Assembly: GCA_949152475.1 (NCBI GenBank)
Contig: OX424564.1
Coordinates: 25,542,165-25,606,164, forward strand
DNA: 64,000 bases
Direction: 5' to 3'
Source of the DNA: Terebella lapidaria
Lineage: Eukaryota; Annelida; Polychaeta; Terebellida; Terebellidae
Shown: piece after piece, positions 47,722 to 57,477 of the stretch
Position numbering within the stretch: position 1 is the first letter of the stretch
Layout of the letters: the number at the start of each line of letters is the position of its first letter
Made by a program: the position numbers and the translations under genes
Notes under the pieces: model-generated
What the model saw: the letters and a program-made list of their open reading frames with translations, nothing else
Told to the model about the DNA's origin: nothing
The model's database searches: none

Positions 47722-50319
47722 TTAGTGAGACTGGAAACCATACTTTTGATGGGGTCTTTTGAAGGGGTCATCTCGAGCAACTTTCACAACTTTGAAGTCA
47801 CTCAAAGTGTAAACCACAAATTGGCAAAGCTGTCTTTCACTACATAGAAGTTGGCCCTGGACCTGATAGTAGTAATCGTGACGTGGGTCGAGAGTGAGCT
47901 CTCCGTTGACCTCCTTGAGATATGGTACAGTCACAGGTGTGATTGGTCGATCTCTACTGGCATAAGGACATTTCACCTCGAGCACAGTTGTTCCGTCGAT
48001 GATCCTGTCTGGCGAGCTGCCGAGATATGGCATAGATCTACAGACAAAAATTCCACAAGGCTGTGTCAACACTCCTGTTTTTTTCTCGTACTCTTGAACA
48101 GCTATCGGTTCATACGCCTTCCCATGCTGAAGTGGAGCAGCTTCAATTTTTTCGGTGGAAAGAAAAGACTCGGCCAGCTTCACATTGTCTGTGCGGTCAG
48201 TAGCTTTACATATCCGCCCAAATCTGGAGGACTGCAGGCGTTTCGCTCGTTCTGTGAACCAGAGTGCATCCTCAGTCTGTCCACGAGTGTTGCGCTCAAC
48301 TTCATCTTGCTGTTCAGCAGATATACTCAGGACACCAAATCCTTCGAGGAATAACTGCTCTGGATGTTTCGACAGATAGTCGTGGTCACTCGCAATGGCG
48401 TGGATGTTGGCAGGCTCTATGGCTTGTAGTATTGGCATGGCTAGGGATCTTTTTTTGCAGCTTTTTTTCCAGAAGCTTTGCTGGCGATGGTGGAAGCTTG
48501 ATAATTGATGCACATGTTATTGAAGAAGCTGACGTAGCCATCCATGTTGCGAAGATGAGCAGGACGTGGATCATAACTCGCCATGTTCTTGATGTCACGG
48601 CTGCTGCTCGTCTTCCTGAGCTTCAATTGTGATGCTTTCAGTGGTGACCCTTTGTAACGGCGACAGTGATGGAAGGTTTGCAACTTTTGTGTACATGTTT
48701 CATTGGTGAGAATTGACTGAGTTGTAGTGAACGACATCAAGGCACAAAGCACACACTGAACATGTTTGCAGTGTGCAGTTGGTCCCATGCCGACTGCACA
48801 CTCACACTGACATTCCACGATCGCACCATGTTTGTCCACAGCCACATCAACCTGATAAGTCACATTTTTCTTCATCTCAGCACTGCATCGTGCCAATACA
48901 AAACAAACATCTTGCTGAAACGCAGCACGGACACACAGGAGATATCTCTCTTGGTAGAGGTTTCGAGCCTTGTCGTCAAGAGTCTTGCTGAATGGGGTCA
49001 AGTATCCAGCCACGGATGTTTCGCTGACATTTGGAATCTGACAAAAAAACAAAAAAAAATGTCAATACAACGTATTTGATTAGCATGATTAGTAATCGCT
49101 CAAAATCAAGTTGTAGTACTGTAGATATTACACTGCATTACAATACTATTAGTACCAGCTCATGCACCAGCACATGCAGTTGGGTCAGGACACAATATTT
49201 GAATATTCTAGCAAAACGTGTAGAATTTAGCAATACCAGTAAAATGTATTGCATCATTCCAAGTCAAGATTGACATGACTTACTATTTGAAAGAAAAATG
49301 CTAAATACATTTCATTTGATCTCAGACTATATGCATTACATGAACACAGTTAGCTTTTTATGGCAAAGAGACATATCTACATGTAGTCTTTCTAATAAGA
49401 ACATAATTCTCTCTGACTGTACTTACAGCTACGTTGACCTTTCGATCGCCAATTGGATTTGTTTAGATGAACTCGGTGAACTGTAAATGATGGTAGAACA
49501 AAACAAAAATTCAAAAACAAACAACTGATAACTGAATATAACAACAAACATAGGAATATGAAAACAATGAAAAGCACTTGGTGACTTCAAGTCCCACCTT
49601 TGTGTTTGCATTTATGTCCCTATAGTCAGTGTGTGCTGGAGTGTCCATACTGTAGGCATTAGCATCAACCAGAGCAGAACCTCCAAAGTTGTCATTCTGG
49701 ACATAAGATTCTAGTCTGAAAAAAATATGGCTTATTTATAACCATGATCTTGATGATGTACCATGTGTTACATCGATTATTTTTTTTTATTTCAATGTAT
49801 CATCGAGACAAAAAGCAGACTGATTAAATTGTTGTGCAGTGCCATCAAATGTTCTGATTCTTGACATATTATTCTTGATCAAATATTATCTCAATCATAC
49901 AGTCATCATAAATCCATAACATAGATCTGGTAAATAATAAATGCTACCACATCTACAAACTACAGTACTCAAACTTCATGAATCGTGAATATTGCCATTA
50001 AATCCAAGGCAAATGACTGATGTTAGTTTTCTTTATTATGAATGTTTATATACATACACTGGCTCATAGAATTATTGTAATCCAATTCTAAGATACTAGA
50101 TCTCATATCGTTGACAAGATCGAACCTAACGTAGTATCAACCGCCGGTGAACCGCCGGTGAACGCGTATACCCCGCAATGGTCGGGTGTCTCCCTCATTT
50201 ATCGCCCACCTTTTGACCAGCTCTTGTTTCCGTCCGGATTTTTTTGCTCCCCGTCTGCCTAATTCGTCTGTTAGTTGCTTGATCGTCCAAGAACCATATG
50301 GCTTTTTGTTTTCTGCCAT
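47722..50319 (-). CDS. SAP-SWIM-YqaJ nuclease of the ISL2EU-like element (several exons, one shift)
   Basis: Minus strand. The first exon starts at 50319 (MAENKKPYG) and codes a SAP DNA-binding motif (SWTIKQLTDELGRRGAKKSG). A probable exon at about 49598-49716 follows (gtggga donor, ttttttcag acceptor), and perhaps a small one near 49436-49487. The part 48441-49052 codes a SWIM zinc finger (CQCECAVGMGPTAHCKHVQC). The part 47722-about 48450 codes a YqaJ/lambda-exonuclease fold: HGKAYEPIAVQEYE, SPDRIIDGTTVLEVKCPYA, YYYQVQGQLLC, with the expected E, D, ExK and Q residues. SWIM and YqaJ parts are in different frames, meeting at an A7 run near 48447-48453. The product would be a 5'-3' exonuclease or end-processing helper for transposition. 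Exon 1's donor is unresolved. Confidence 0.75.
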
Positions 50320-50377
50320 AATTATCACAGCTGTGTAGTTAAAATCAGAAATATAATCGAATGATTGCTATACGTGA

Positions 50378-50620
50378 GTTCGGAAATGTTTTCAGGTCAG
50401 GTCATTGGAATTGGGTCGGGGTCAAGCGGTATAAACATAGCCAAACCATGCTGTCATGCTACCATTGTCGAGTCACTGTCACCAACACATTACTCGATTT
50501 CGCATGTACAATACTAAACTCTTTGTGTACTTCGAGTTCACCGCGTCACTCACGTTTGAGCATGGTGTGTACGGATGTTTTGTTTATACCACTTGACCTG
50601 ACCTAGAAACATTTCCGAAC
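50378..50620. repeat. Inverted repeat upstream of the nuclease gene
   Basis: gttcggaaatgttttcaggt at 50378 pairs with the complement of the stretch ending at 50620 (gttcggaaatgtttctaggt). The match runs through aggtcaggtca and ggtataaaca, broken by a 20-bp extra piece in the left arm. It sits between the nuclease start codon and the right end of the transposon, so it may hold promoter or subterminal binding sites, or be a nested MITE. Confidence 0.6.
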
Positions 50621-50700
50621 TGGCTTATTCCGTGAAAACGATGTAAACAACGGATGTCTCTCGAACCGAGGGACCGCATCGGTAGTGGCGCCGCCTGTCG

Positions 50701-51440
50701 AATGGCGCGGTCAGTGCTCTCAGAGTTGCCCATTGCTCGGGAGATTTTTATTTTCTAATACCGGACATTGTTCCGGAGATATTATAGGGCCTAAATGTAA
50801 AACTATGCGTAAATTATTTCATAGAAGGTAGGCATATGCGTCGAGCTTGACTCATGGCCGATTATATTTATTGGTGTTGTAAATAATTATAATTGTGAAT
50901 AACTGAATAATTATAATCTTACAGACTTCCTCAGCATAATAGTTATTGTAACTTTGTATTAAAGCTGAACCGATCGATCGTATACTACAATCGCCGAACG
51001 ATCGCTTTAAACATAGGCCTGCAGCAGCGGATTTTTTTAAACAATCATATTATATACTATAATGAATTATACAGTATTGATATCATGATATGCATATTGA
51101 TAAGATTGCCGATTGTACATCGACACGGCACATAGCTAGTCCAACATTCCATATATGGAACGCATTAGGCCTATACGATCCTACCTGTAGGCCGGGCCTA
51201 CTTGTAAACCTACATGTGAGGTTTTGGAATTCTTTACGAAGCAGTAGCCAAGAATCTACCACAGGACATAACAACGGATATGGCTAGATGTACTGCTCAA
51301 GGCCCTTGAGCGGGTCTCAGACCCTTGCCTATCAACAAATACGAACCAAGATGAATGGCACATCAAGTCCACGAGAAGGAAAAAAAATACCCCACGGCTG
51401 AGACAGGTTACCGGACAACATATGTTTCATACATTAAATA
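50701..51440. other. Spacer right of the ISL2EU-like element
   Basis: Inside the 21.3-kb insertion. No gene seen. The stretch 51390-51415 (ggctgagacaggttaccgga) resembles 9737-9765 in unit A, a shared dispersed repeat. Confidence 0.45.
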
Positions 51441-51997
51441 GTCATTTTCCCCGTGAATTTGAAAATAAGGTCTCTGGTCAAATTCAAGGTCCTCAAAATA
51501 TTCAGCATACATGATTCCTTATATATGCACACTTGATTCCTATGTTGAAACGTTGGTAATAAGCAAAATATTAGGCATCTTGTGCTGTGACCTTGAAAAT
51601 GAGTTCAATTCAAGTTCATGACAATATCCAGCATATATATCATTTCCTATATGTGCACAATTGATACCTAAGCGGTACACAGTCGATAATAAGCGAAATA
51701 TTAGCCATTTTGTGCTCTATCCTCAAATATAGGGTCGAATGTCAAGTTCAAGGTCATCAGAATATTCAGCGTATATAATTTTCTGTATGTCCACATTTGG
51801 TTCCCACGCTATAAAGTCGATAAGAAGCAAGATATTGGCCATTTTGTCCCGTGTGCTTGAAAATGAGATCAAATGTCGAATTCTATATGTCCAAAATTGA
51901 CTCCTAAGCTGTGAAGTCAGTAGAAGCGAGATATTAACCATTTTGTCCTGTAACCTCGAAAATGAGGTCAAAGGTCAAATATTCAGTATATATCATT

Positions 51998-52050
51998 ACC
52001 CTCGCCCCGATAGGGGCAGAGGGTATTGCAATTGGGTCTGTACGTTTGTA

Positions 52051-52082
<32 letters not shown>

Positions 52083-52749
52083 CGCGCGCATATCTCAAAG
52101 GAGAATGGTCCGATCAACATGAAACTTATAGGGATGAAGCGGTATCTCAGTGGCTCGGTCCTCCTCAAATCTGGTCAAAATCGGACAAAAACTGTTGCCA
52201 TGGCAACGGAAAATGTAAAAATCAATAATTGACCATAACTCCGGTTCTATTCAAGAAATTTTTTTTAACTAATTTTGTATTTTTCTATGGCCAATTCCTG
52301 ATCATCTGATATATGGCCCGTGGTCGTACGACGAAAACTCTCCATTATCGCCCGATGTCGAAAAATTGGGGGTCACGATTTCGGTTATTTTTGGCCAGCG
52401 ACGTTTCAGTGCAAATGTCTGCGCTCATAACTCAAAGGCAAACGGTTCGATAGATTTGAAATTTATAGGGCTAGAGTGCTATGGTAATGGCTCAGTCCCT
52501 TTCAAATTTTGCCAAAATCGGGTGAAAACGGTTGCCATGGCAACTGAAAAAATTAAATCACATAATTGACTATAACTCCGGTTCTAATCAATATTAAATG
52601 TTCAACCTATTTTTGTATTTTTCTTTGGCCAATTCCCAATCGTATGGCGTACAACCGATGGTCTTAAGACCAAAACTCTCAATTATCCCCTAATTTTAGT
52701 GACTAAATCTGAAGGGCGAGGGTCTGCAATCTCTGATTGTCTCGTTTCC
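51998..52749 (+). mobile_element. Repeat element with ccctcgccccgatagggg end, inserted in the satellite
   Basis: Starts taccctcgccccgatagggg and ends agggtctgcaatctctgatt-gtctcg. Flanking satellite reads continuously (atatcat / ttcctctatg) if it is removed, which defines it as an insertion. It holds a (gtct)n microsatellite (52050-52081) and two diverged internal copies (about 52085-52260 and 52410-52590, both with gttgccatggcaac and ataactccggttct). A relative lies reversed at 54598-56452. Confidence 0.65.
52050..52081 (+). repeat. GTCT microsatellite
   Basis: About seven near-perfect tetranucleotide copies directly inside the repeat element 51998-52749. Confidence 0.8.
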
Positions 52750-52792
52750 TCTATGTTCACAATTGATTTCTAAGCTGTAAAATCGGTAATAA

Positions 52793-53473
52793 AGTATCAA
52801 TCTATTACCACCGATACAGTCAGATTTTGATGATGCCAATAACAAAAGTAAAATACAACATTTTTCAATGGACACAAAGCCCGACCAAATGATTTATCTG
52901 AAGGTAAAAGATGGCCGAGTGTATACGTGCGAGCGCTCAGTCGCTCAATTTGAGCCAACAGCTATCGCCGGCGTAGGTTCGATCCTACGTCGGGCCGCAT
53001 GTGTGGTAATTGTACGGGGATTTTCTCCCTGTCCTCACAACTGGCAGTGTGCCCGTGACTCGGATATTTCGTAAAATGGCGGTCCCATCTTTAAAATATG
53101 TTGTGAAGGGCTGTAAAAGACCCCTCTGAGAACGACATGTACCCTGGCAGTGACCACTCTCAGAGGACTCAATTCCAAACTATGAAGCGCTTTGAGAATG
53201 TGTGTAGATTGATAAAGCGCTATATAACACATGTATAAGAACCGATTATTATTATAAGTACCTAATCACAAGCCAAAAGGCTACTGAGTTGATGGTATCC
53301 TCCGGGACAGATTTAACGTCCACCAGCAGTGACACCGGCTCAGTGGTATAAAAAAAAATGTAAGTATCAATCTATTACCATCGATACAGTCAGATTTTGA
53401 TGATACCAATAACAAACGTAAAATACAACATTTTGCAAAAGACACAAAGCCCGACCAAATAATTTATCCAAAG
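52793..53473. repeat. 111-bp direct repeats flanking a SINE
   Basis: agtatcaatctattaccacc... at 52793-52903 recurs at 53363-53473 with about ten changes (shared: gatacagtcagattttgatg, gacacaaagcccgaccaaat). The SINE occupies the space between. The repeats are far longer than a SINE target duplication. Confidence 0.75.
52904..53361 (+). mobile_element. tRNA-derived SINE with LINE-like tail
   Basis: Head with A-box-like gatggccgagtgtatac (52911) and B box ggttcgatcctac (about 52977). The body contains aagcgctttgag and aaagcgctatataa followed by attattattataa, the kind of tail shared with CR1/L2 LINEs. It is followed by further sequence to an A-rich end (53350-53358). A partner LINE of the type at 10885-12480 could mobilise it (inference from tail likeness). 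Confidence 0.6.
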
Positions 53474-53623
53474 ACATAGCTAGATACGATTTAGCCATTT
53501 TGTCCTCTGGCCTTGAAAACTGGGCCAATGGTCAACTTCAAGGTCATGACAATATTCAGAATATATCCTTTCCTATTTGTAAACATATGTTTTATATGTT
53601 TTGATAACCTATAACCCTTCCAC

Positions 53624-53968
53624 ATGTCGGGTAAAAGTCCTCATATATCAACACGTGTTGGCGGTTACGATGTTCTGGCTTTGACGCAAGTGCACTTACG
53701 AGGTTCTGGCGTCACCATTGTGAATCACACACGGGCGCTTGCGACCTTCTGGCAAAAATCGCTGGTGCTTACGACCTTTTGGCGAACACGTTTTGTGCAA
53801 TTTGGCGCTTACGACTTTTTAGAAAAAAAACGAATTTCCGGTTTTGGTTTATTGAGATCATGATCAGTGATCGATTGGATGATGACAAAGAAGCTCCTGG
53901 CTTGATTTGACTGATTAACTCATTTTCACCAAAAATGGCGCTTACGACCTTCTGGCTTTTACCCGTCG
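53624..53968. repeat. Right end of the 21.3-kb insertion with GGCGCTTACGACCTTCTGGC repeats
   Basis: Four or five diverged copies of ggcgcttacgaccttctggc lie at about 53667-53684, 53731, 53765, 53800 and 53937. The segment starts gtcgggtaaaagtc and ends in its near-complement, so it could on its own be a 345-bp MITE of the same family as the outer ends. Confidence 0.6.
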
Positions 53969-54597
53969 ATATAATAAATCTAGATCATAATATTACGTTT
54001 AATTGTTGTTAGTTTTTGTCAAATAGCAATACCACATGTACACACGACTACCGTTTGTTACGAAAAATATTTATGAAAAAAGGTCACCAAGAGATGTGCC
54101 ATGTGAAACTCACTTCCAACTTGATTACAATATTGATCATCCGTATCACAGTCCTGATACTCTTCTCTACGACCTTGTGTTGAATTGTTGGCGAAGAGGA
54201 ATGATTAAGCCCGAAACCAGAGTACAAGTTAATTCAAGAAAAATAAAATCGACAATAAATTGTGGAATCGGGCTATGAAATCAACAATACCTTGCAGTAT
54301 TATAAACATGTTCAAATGTATTGCATGTAGAATACAGACGCTCATATGGGGCATACTATCTCTTCTAAAAGAAGCAATTTCCAGAAAGGCGGAGTGAATC
54401 GTCGAGAAATGAGATACTCCAGAGTACACAAATGTGATGATACGCTCAGTTCACCTGTATGCCATTTCTGTTTTGGCCTGGTATTGTTTATCTCATAGGT
54501 ATGAAATATTATCTCATATGTATGAGTTAGGAAAAATAGCTTTTTTTGTGGCTCGAACGGAGCGACAATTGGGGCGACAATTGCAAGTGCATATAAA
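53969..54597. other. Unit B block resuming after the insertion
   Basis: Matches 9379-9730 and about 10305-10450 of unit A. No gene. The AATAAA that follows the receptor stop in unit A is here at about 53973, now 22 kb from receptor B. Confidence 0.65.
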
Positions 54598-56452
54598 ACG
54601 AGACAATCAGAGATTGCAGACCCTCACCCATTCAGATTGAGTTATTAAAATGAGAGCTGATGATCTTTACATCTTCGAACTGGGTGATAAATGAGGGATT
54701 TTGGTGGGAAGATGGCCATAGGTAAGAATATAATACAAGGATCATGGGAGAAATAATCATTAATAAAATAACATACTTGCGATTTTTCTATCTTCACCAT
54801 ATTCTCGACCACGACCTGAGTTCTTGATACTGACCTCCCAAACGTTGCAGGCTCTCAGATTTATACTGCATACTTTATGTTCAATATTTTATTGAATATC
54901 ACCAGTGGTTTTTGAATTACTACAACTTGAGATATTACGAATCAGAGAATTCTGCTGATGACCTTTACACTTTCATCCTTGTTCGATAATGAGGAATTTT
55001 GAACGTACGACCATCGGTCATGTAGTAAATCATGGGAATGGACCAAAGAAAAATATAAAATTATAAGGGAAAATTAATCATGAATATAAGCGGGGTTATT
55101 GCAACCTGAGCACAACGTACACATGGTTATCATGACTGCATAGGCCACTTTTTATATTTTAGGTTAGATGTGACACTGTGACTTGAGGCCTAGATCAAGG
55201 TAACCAATAGACCAATCATAGGCCTACATGGCTTCCTACAAGCCCATAATACACTACTTCTAACCACAAGAGTAACGCCTGCAGAAGCCAATTTACACAG
55301 TTCAGGTCAAACGTGTCCTCGAGGTTTACCACTCAAGGTTACCAGAGGTCAATTTCAAGACATCAAAAGATCAGCTATATATGTTTTTCTGAATGCTCAT
55401 AATAGAAATCTTAGCACTGTGGTAATGAATTTTGTCCCGAGAGACCAATGTGTGCATTGCAGACCATTTTGGGAATTTCAAGCCTACGTTTCCAGCCGTC
55501 TGAGCAAATCAAGGTTAACCATTCTAGGCACAATGCAAATGCATTAAAATGCATGATTGTACACAATCAACTATTTATCATGTCATTTGTGAGAAAATTA
55601 TTTTCGAAGTTTGGAAAAGACTTTGGTTATTTTCAGCACAAAAATGGCCACCAAAAAGCCAAAAACAATTCAATGCAAAAATTAAATTTCATAAATTAGT
55701 CCTCTTACAAACTAAGCAATAATATAGTTCCACTCGTGTTCGCTAGGGGTGAAATTTGGCATTGAGTGGCATTGTAACAGAAGGACCATCGTGAATGTGA
55801 CAAAACAAACCAGTGAGTTAGATCGTATTGAAATATCGTTATACTTCATCTATATTTGAATATTTTCACCACAAAAAATCAACATATTCAAGTTAACATA
55901 TTCACCTATTGAAACAAAACGTCATATCAAGTGGAGTGTGCAGTGGAAAGCATATTAGCAATGTTTTCATCAGCTGCTCAAATCGACCCGATGTTACTGC
56001 GATTCTCAAAACAAACGCGCTTGCGTGGCAAGCGAAGCACATTGGATGCTACCTGAGCCTCATAACAGTTGAAAATCGAATTTTCTTCCAAAGCGAAATG
56101 ACTCATATTATCTTAAAATTGGTTCAAAACAGATACTAAAACTCAAACCTAGATTTCAAAAAAACAAAATAGGAAAAAAGTTACAAATGCTACAAAAGGA
56201 CCAATACTGATCGAAAAATATTAATAAAAAATCATACGTTTGATTGGGCAAACCAGTTTCATAGTATTATATTCTGCATTGCCAAAGCTCACAAATAGTC
56301 GTTCATGTAAATAAAACATGCCTAATTTATCACGTTTATTGCATAATTAATCCGGGTAGCAAAAGGACTATCTGCACACAGACAGAGTATCATTGTGTAA
56401 GGAGACAGACCCGAATGCAATACACCCTCCCCCTATCGGGGTGAGGGGTAAT
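54598..56452 (-). mobile_element. Reversed relative of the ccctcgcccc repeat element
   Basis: Minus-strand start at 56452 (tacccctcaccccgatagg) and end at 54598 (agggtctgcaatctctgatt-gtctcg), the same two ends as 51998-52749. The interior is longer (1.86 kb) and mostly different. Unit A has no counterpart at the matching place (about 10450-10815), and the flank after 56452 (tttcagggcttacattct) rejoins unit A at 10816. No open frame of note. Confidence 0.55.
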
Positions 56453-56894
56453 TTCAGGGCTTACATTCTCACTCACTCGAATTGTATTCCACGAATATGG
56501 AATCGAACTCCTATGTCAAAAAGTGTGTTTTGACGTGTCAACCACCAGATATTCATGCCCCAAGACCTTACCTCGAAACCACAAAACCACTTTATCACCG
56601 TTATAAATATCTAGCTGTAAACCACCTCTAAATCTGAAACTAGCTGTAGTTCAGTAGTTGTGTTCATATCACATTCAGGACTATTTGCAAGTCATACACA
56701 GTCATTGGTGCAGGGATAAGGAAAAGGTAATTAATTTTGATGTGCATTCATTTGTGAAATATAGTTTCATGATTTTAAGGTAATATTTGATAGCAAATAG
56801 CTCATTTGTAAGCTCTCGAAGACGAATTACTTACTCAATACTTAGTAATACAGCAGAGAAATCAGCAGAATCAGCAAAATCAGCAGAGACCAAG
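56453..56894. other. Unit B flank before the membrane-protein exons
   Basis: Matches 10816-10884 and 13219-13500 of unit A. It shows the uninterrupted site of the CR1/L2 LINE (atggaatcgaactcctatg at 56497). The first exon and CCAAT box of the unit-A gene have no counterpart. Confidence 0.55.
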
Positions 56895-57477
56895 CGCAAG
56901 AATATTCACACATCAAAAACACGTCTGGAAGTCCACAGAGTGTCTGCGGAATGTAGAAGAAAGATTCAGAAAGAGGAACAAGAATGCCAAGGAAAACCAA
57001 GCTCTATCACAAATCAGCGATTCAGTTCAGCTTCCACGCTTCGAGCAAGAAAGGCCAAAAAGAGTAAGAATTATATTTTCAAATTCAGTTTGCATGCATA
57101 TTTTTGGCGGCATTTTCATTCGCTTACTCGTTATGAATTTCAAATAACGAACGCAATTGCCATTGAAGACAACAATTATTCCACCATTTGCAAATAGCGT
57201 TATTCCAGGCAACTTTGAATGTGTATCATCTTAATCAGTATTAAGAAGTTACTGAATGTCGAATTATAAACAATGAATGAGCGTCTTATTTTCCAGTTGC
57301 ATTTTGGGGGTTAGTTGTAACACTATTCCCTCTCGTACTTCTGGCAATGGTGGTGATGGAAAATCCCCAAGATAAAGATGATCCTAGAGATTGGAACGAT
57401 GATCTCCTTCGTCCTTGGAGGTACAAAGTCGATCTCCACAAGCAGATCGCCAAGAAGAATGGAACGGCATTTTAAGT
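56895..57477 (+). pseudogene. Small membrane-protein gene, copy B, first exon missing
   Basis: Counterparts of the second (to 57063) and last (57297-57477, stop included) exons of the unit-A gene, with the same donor (gtaaga), acceptor (ttttccag) and phase. The hydrophobic segment is kept with S-to-F and A-to-V changes. Upstream, the unit-A stretch with the proposed exon 1 and CCAAT box is replaced by a short agcaaaatcagcagag repeat. The open frame instead extends from 56787 with unrelated codons. It is either a pseudogene or a gene with a new 5' end. AATAAA at about 57691. Confidence 0.5.

Larger units (their letters stand above)
44391..50700. mobile_element. ISL2EU-like DNA transposon
   Basis: A 6.3-kb element with 31-bp imperfect inverted ends (26 of 31 equal): cgccaggtggcagcactaac onward at 44391-44421 and its complement at 50670-50700. 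It carries two converging genes: a THAP + DDE transposase (plus strand) and a SAP-SWIM-YqaJ nuclease (minus strand). That pair is the hallmark of the ISL2EU/IS4EU group. I do not see a clear target duplication. Only the nuclease frame shows a visible break. Confidence 0.8.
51440..53600. repeat. Degenerate satellite, unit about 125 bp, interrupted
   Basis: At least five diverged units. Recurring phrases are aaggtca, atattcagcatatat, tcctatatgtgcacaattga and atattagccattttgt. Units lie at about 51450-51600, 51600-51725, 51725-51850, 51850-51955 and 51955-51997; pieces resume at about 52750-52790 and 53485-53600. The array is split by the repeat element 51998-52749 and by the SINE block 52904-53361. 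Confidence 0.65.
32684..53968. mobile_element. 21.3-kb insertion with inverted ends and ATAT target duplication
   Basis: Unit A reads aac-atat-aataaat at 9376-9389. Unit B reads aacatat, then the insertion, then atataataaat. The duplicated target is therefore ATAT (32680-32683 and 53969-53972). The insertion begins cgacgggtgaaaaccagaag and ends with the complement of cgacgggtaaaagccagaag (18 of 20 equal). Contents: an Academ-like element, an ISL2EU-like element, satellite, SINE and other repeats. Removing those nested parts leaves about 4-5 kb of founding sequence with no transposase I can see. Several superfamilies make 4-bp duplications, so I do not assign one. Confidence 0.8.

Noticed and set aside
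52050-52081. CRISPR-like array
   Set aside because: It is a simple tetranucleotide microsatellite without spacers; the nearby satellite units are diverged and contiguous.
51998-56452. One 4.45-kb transposon bounded by the two ccctcgcccc ends
   Set aside because: Unit A sequence (9379-10450) lies between them as 53969-54500, and each end has its own matching second end (52749 and 54598), so they are two separate relatives.
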